A DNA stretch of 5,325 nucleotides from an uncultured Faecalibacterium sp. (GTDB taxonomy: Bacteria > Bacillota > Clostridia > Oscillospirales > Ruminococcaceae): contig CALDLZ010000266.1 in NCBI GenBank assembly GCA_937915335.1, positions 1 through 5,325 on the forward strand, written 5' to 3'. A program made the position numbers and the translations under genes. Of this stretch, positions 4,219-5,325 are shown one piece after another. Each line of letters begins with the position of its first letter. Position 1 is the first letter of the stretch. Under the pieces are notes generated by a model. The model was given only the letters and a program-made list of their open reading frames with translations, ran no database searches and was not told the DNA's origin.

Positions 4219-5325
4219 ATGATGAAGCCTATTTCTGTCTGGAAGCAGGAGCTGGCGGGCGGCAACCACACTGCCCGGCTGGCCTCCCTCTACTGTTGTG
4301 CGCCGGAACAGACCGCCGCTCACGCCGCACGCTATGCGGCTGTGCTGGACGGGCTGGAGGCCGCCTTTGGTACCCATGCCGAGGCGGGCCTGTACAGTGC
4401 CCCGGGCCGTACCGAGATCGGCGGCAACCACACCGACCACCAGCATGGCCGGGTGCTGGCCGGCAGCGTGAACATTGATATGATCGCCGCCGCCGCCCCC
4501 AATGCTCTGAACCAGCTGCGTGTCCAGAGCGAGGGCTATGACCTCTGCGTCATCGACCTGAACGATCTTGCCGCCCGTAAGGAAGAGGAGAACACCACCA
4601 TGGCCCTGCTGCGGGGCGAGTGCGAGGCCTTCAAGGAGCGGGGTGCCGCCCTCTCTGGCCTGGATGTCTACGTTTCCTCCAACGTGCCCAAGGGCAGCGG
4701 TGTTTCGTCCTCTGCCGCCTTTGAGGTTCTGATCGGTGTCATCCTGAACGACTGCTTTATGGCCGAGAAGGTCTCCCCCATTGCCATTGCACAGATCGGC
4801 CAATGGGCGGAGAATGTCTACTTTGGCAAGCCCTGCGGCCTGATGGACCAGATGGCATCCAGCGTGGGCAACATTATCACCATTGATTTTGCCGATCCGG
4901 CCCATCCTGATGTCGAACCGGTGCAGGTCGATTTCTCCAAGGCCGGTCTGGCCCTCTGCATCCTGGATTCCGGTGCGGATCACGCTGACCTGACCGATGA
5001 ATATGCCGCCATCCCCAACGAGTGCCGCGCCGTGGCCGCTGTCTGCGGCGGCGAGGTCCTGCGGGATGTTCCATTTGAGACCTTTATCGCCAATCTGCCC
5101 GAGTGCCGCAAACAGTGCGGAGACCGTGCCGTGCTCCGTGCCTTCCACATCTATGCCGACAATCAGCGTGTCGCCCGGCAGGTGGAAGCCCTGCGTGCCG
5201 GGGATTTTGAGACCTTCCTGCGGCTGGTCAACGAATCCGGCACCAGCAGCTGGGAGTATCTGCAAAATGTCATCCCTGCCGGTTACAAGGAGCACCAGGA
5301 GGTAGCTGTGACCATTGCCGCCGCA
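4219..5325 (+). CDS. galK: Galactokinase-family GHMP kinase (runs off right edge)
   Basis: Galactokinase phosphorylates galactose with ATP to galactose-1-phosphate, the entry step of the Leloir pathway, in the cytosol. The frame stays open for 369 codons to the right edge; E. coli GalK is 382 residues, so the end, including the third GHMP motif, is missing. Motif 1 is SAPGRTEIGGNHTDHQHG (60-77), corresponding to the usual APGRVNLIGEHTDY. Motif 2, the ATP loop, is VPKGSGVSSSAAF (156-168). CGLMDQMASSVG (206-217) holds Asp210, matching the catalytic Asp. HADLTDEYAAIPNEC is the divergent counterpart of the usual ELADSxYNxRRxEC. His71 and Asp73 are kept, but the usual sugar-contacting Glu is Asn70. 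The start is set by GAGGAGG (4204-4210), 8 bases before ATG 4219; ATG 4222 is possible. A weak promoter may exist (TGGTCT 4122-4127, 17 bases, TATTAT 4145-4150). Family membership is firm; galactose as substrate is likely but unproven. Confidence 0.9.
   Translation, partial: MMKPISVWKQELAGGNHTARLASLYCCAPEQTAAHAARYAAVLDGLEAAFGTHAEAGLYSAPGRTEIGGNHTDHQHGRVLAGSVNIDMIAAAAPNALNQLRVQSEGYDLCVIDLNDLAARKEEENTTMALLRGECEAFKERGAALSGLDVYVSSNVPKGSGVSSSAAFEVLIGVILNDCFMAEKVSPIAIAQIGQWAENVYFGKPCGLMDQMASSVGNIITIDFADPAHPDVEPVQVDFSKAGLALCILDSGADHADLTDEYAAIPNECRAVAAVCGGEVLRDVPFETFIANLPECRKQCGDRAVLRAFHIYADNQRVARQVEALRAGDFETFLRLVNESGTSSWEYLQNVIPAGYKEHQEVAVTIAAA

Noticed and set aside
4147..5295. A 382-residue open frame antisense to the galactokinase gene, and likewise 3284-4201 antisense to xpaC.
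   Set aside because: Both are mirror frames of real genes with the same low-complexity composition, and they overlap each other at 4147-4201. No start signals or recognisable domains.
1..5325. A novel defence, mobile or CRISPR-type system.
   Set aside because: No repeat array, transposase, integrase, nuclease, reverse transcriptase or toxin-antitoxin signature was seen. The genes are ordinary chromosomal functions and the interest is in their regulation.

Overview
The window is about 5.3 kb of chromosomal, moderately high-GC coding DNA with AT-rich gaps between genes. Its features are sigma-A-type promoters, AGGAGG-type ribosome binding sites, a CIRCE operator, an XpaC-family membrane protein and a distinctive clostridial-style galactokinase. 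Together they point to a Gram-positive gut anaerobe of the Clostridia, most likely an Oscillospiraceae/Ruminococcaceae member such as Faecalibacterium or a relative. That placement comes from memory of protein families, not from a search.

Layout. On the minus strand, 641..210 encodes a small acidic protein of unknown function. After a 36-base gap it is followed by a gene that leaves the window on the left (173..1), probably an HD-domain hydrolase. Both are probably read from a strong promoter at 708..680 (TTGACC-17-TATACT). On the plus strand, the divergent htpG (944..2872, Hsp90-family chaperone) has its own promoter at 789-817. A perfect CIRCE operator (816-842) overlaps the -10 box and the predicted start of transcription. 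A leader of about 120 nt follows, in which the ribosome binding site lies in the loop of an AT-rich hairpin.

htpG ends in a strong intrinsic terminator (2911-2950). A near-consensus promoter (TTAACA-17-TATAAT) is built into that terminator, with its -10 box in the hairpin loop, and would drive the next gene, an XpaC-like three-helix membrane protein (2972..4087). A 131-base gap containing a GGGGTCTGACCCC palindrome leads to a galactokinase-family GHMP kinase (4219 to beyond the right edge).

Function. These look like independent units and not one pathway: a heat-shock chaperone under HrcA-type repression, a membrane/envelope protein, and a sugar kinase that probably begins or belongs to a galactose-use operon continuing to the right. 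I see no defence system, CRISPR array, RNA gene or intact mobile element. The most noteworthy signals are regulatory: CIRCE control of htpG together with an unusual leader RNA, and the superimposed terminator and promoter after htpG.
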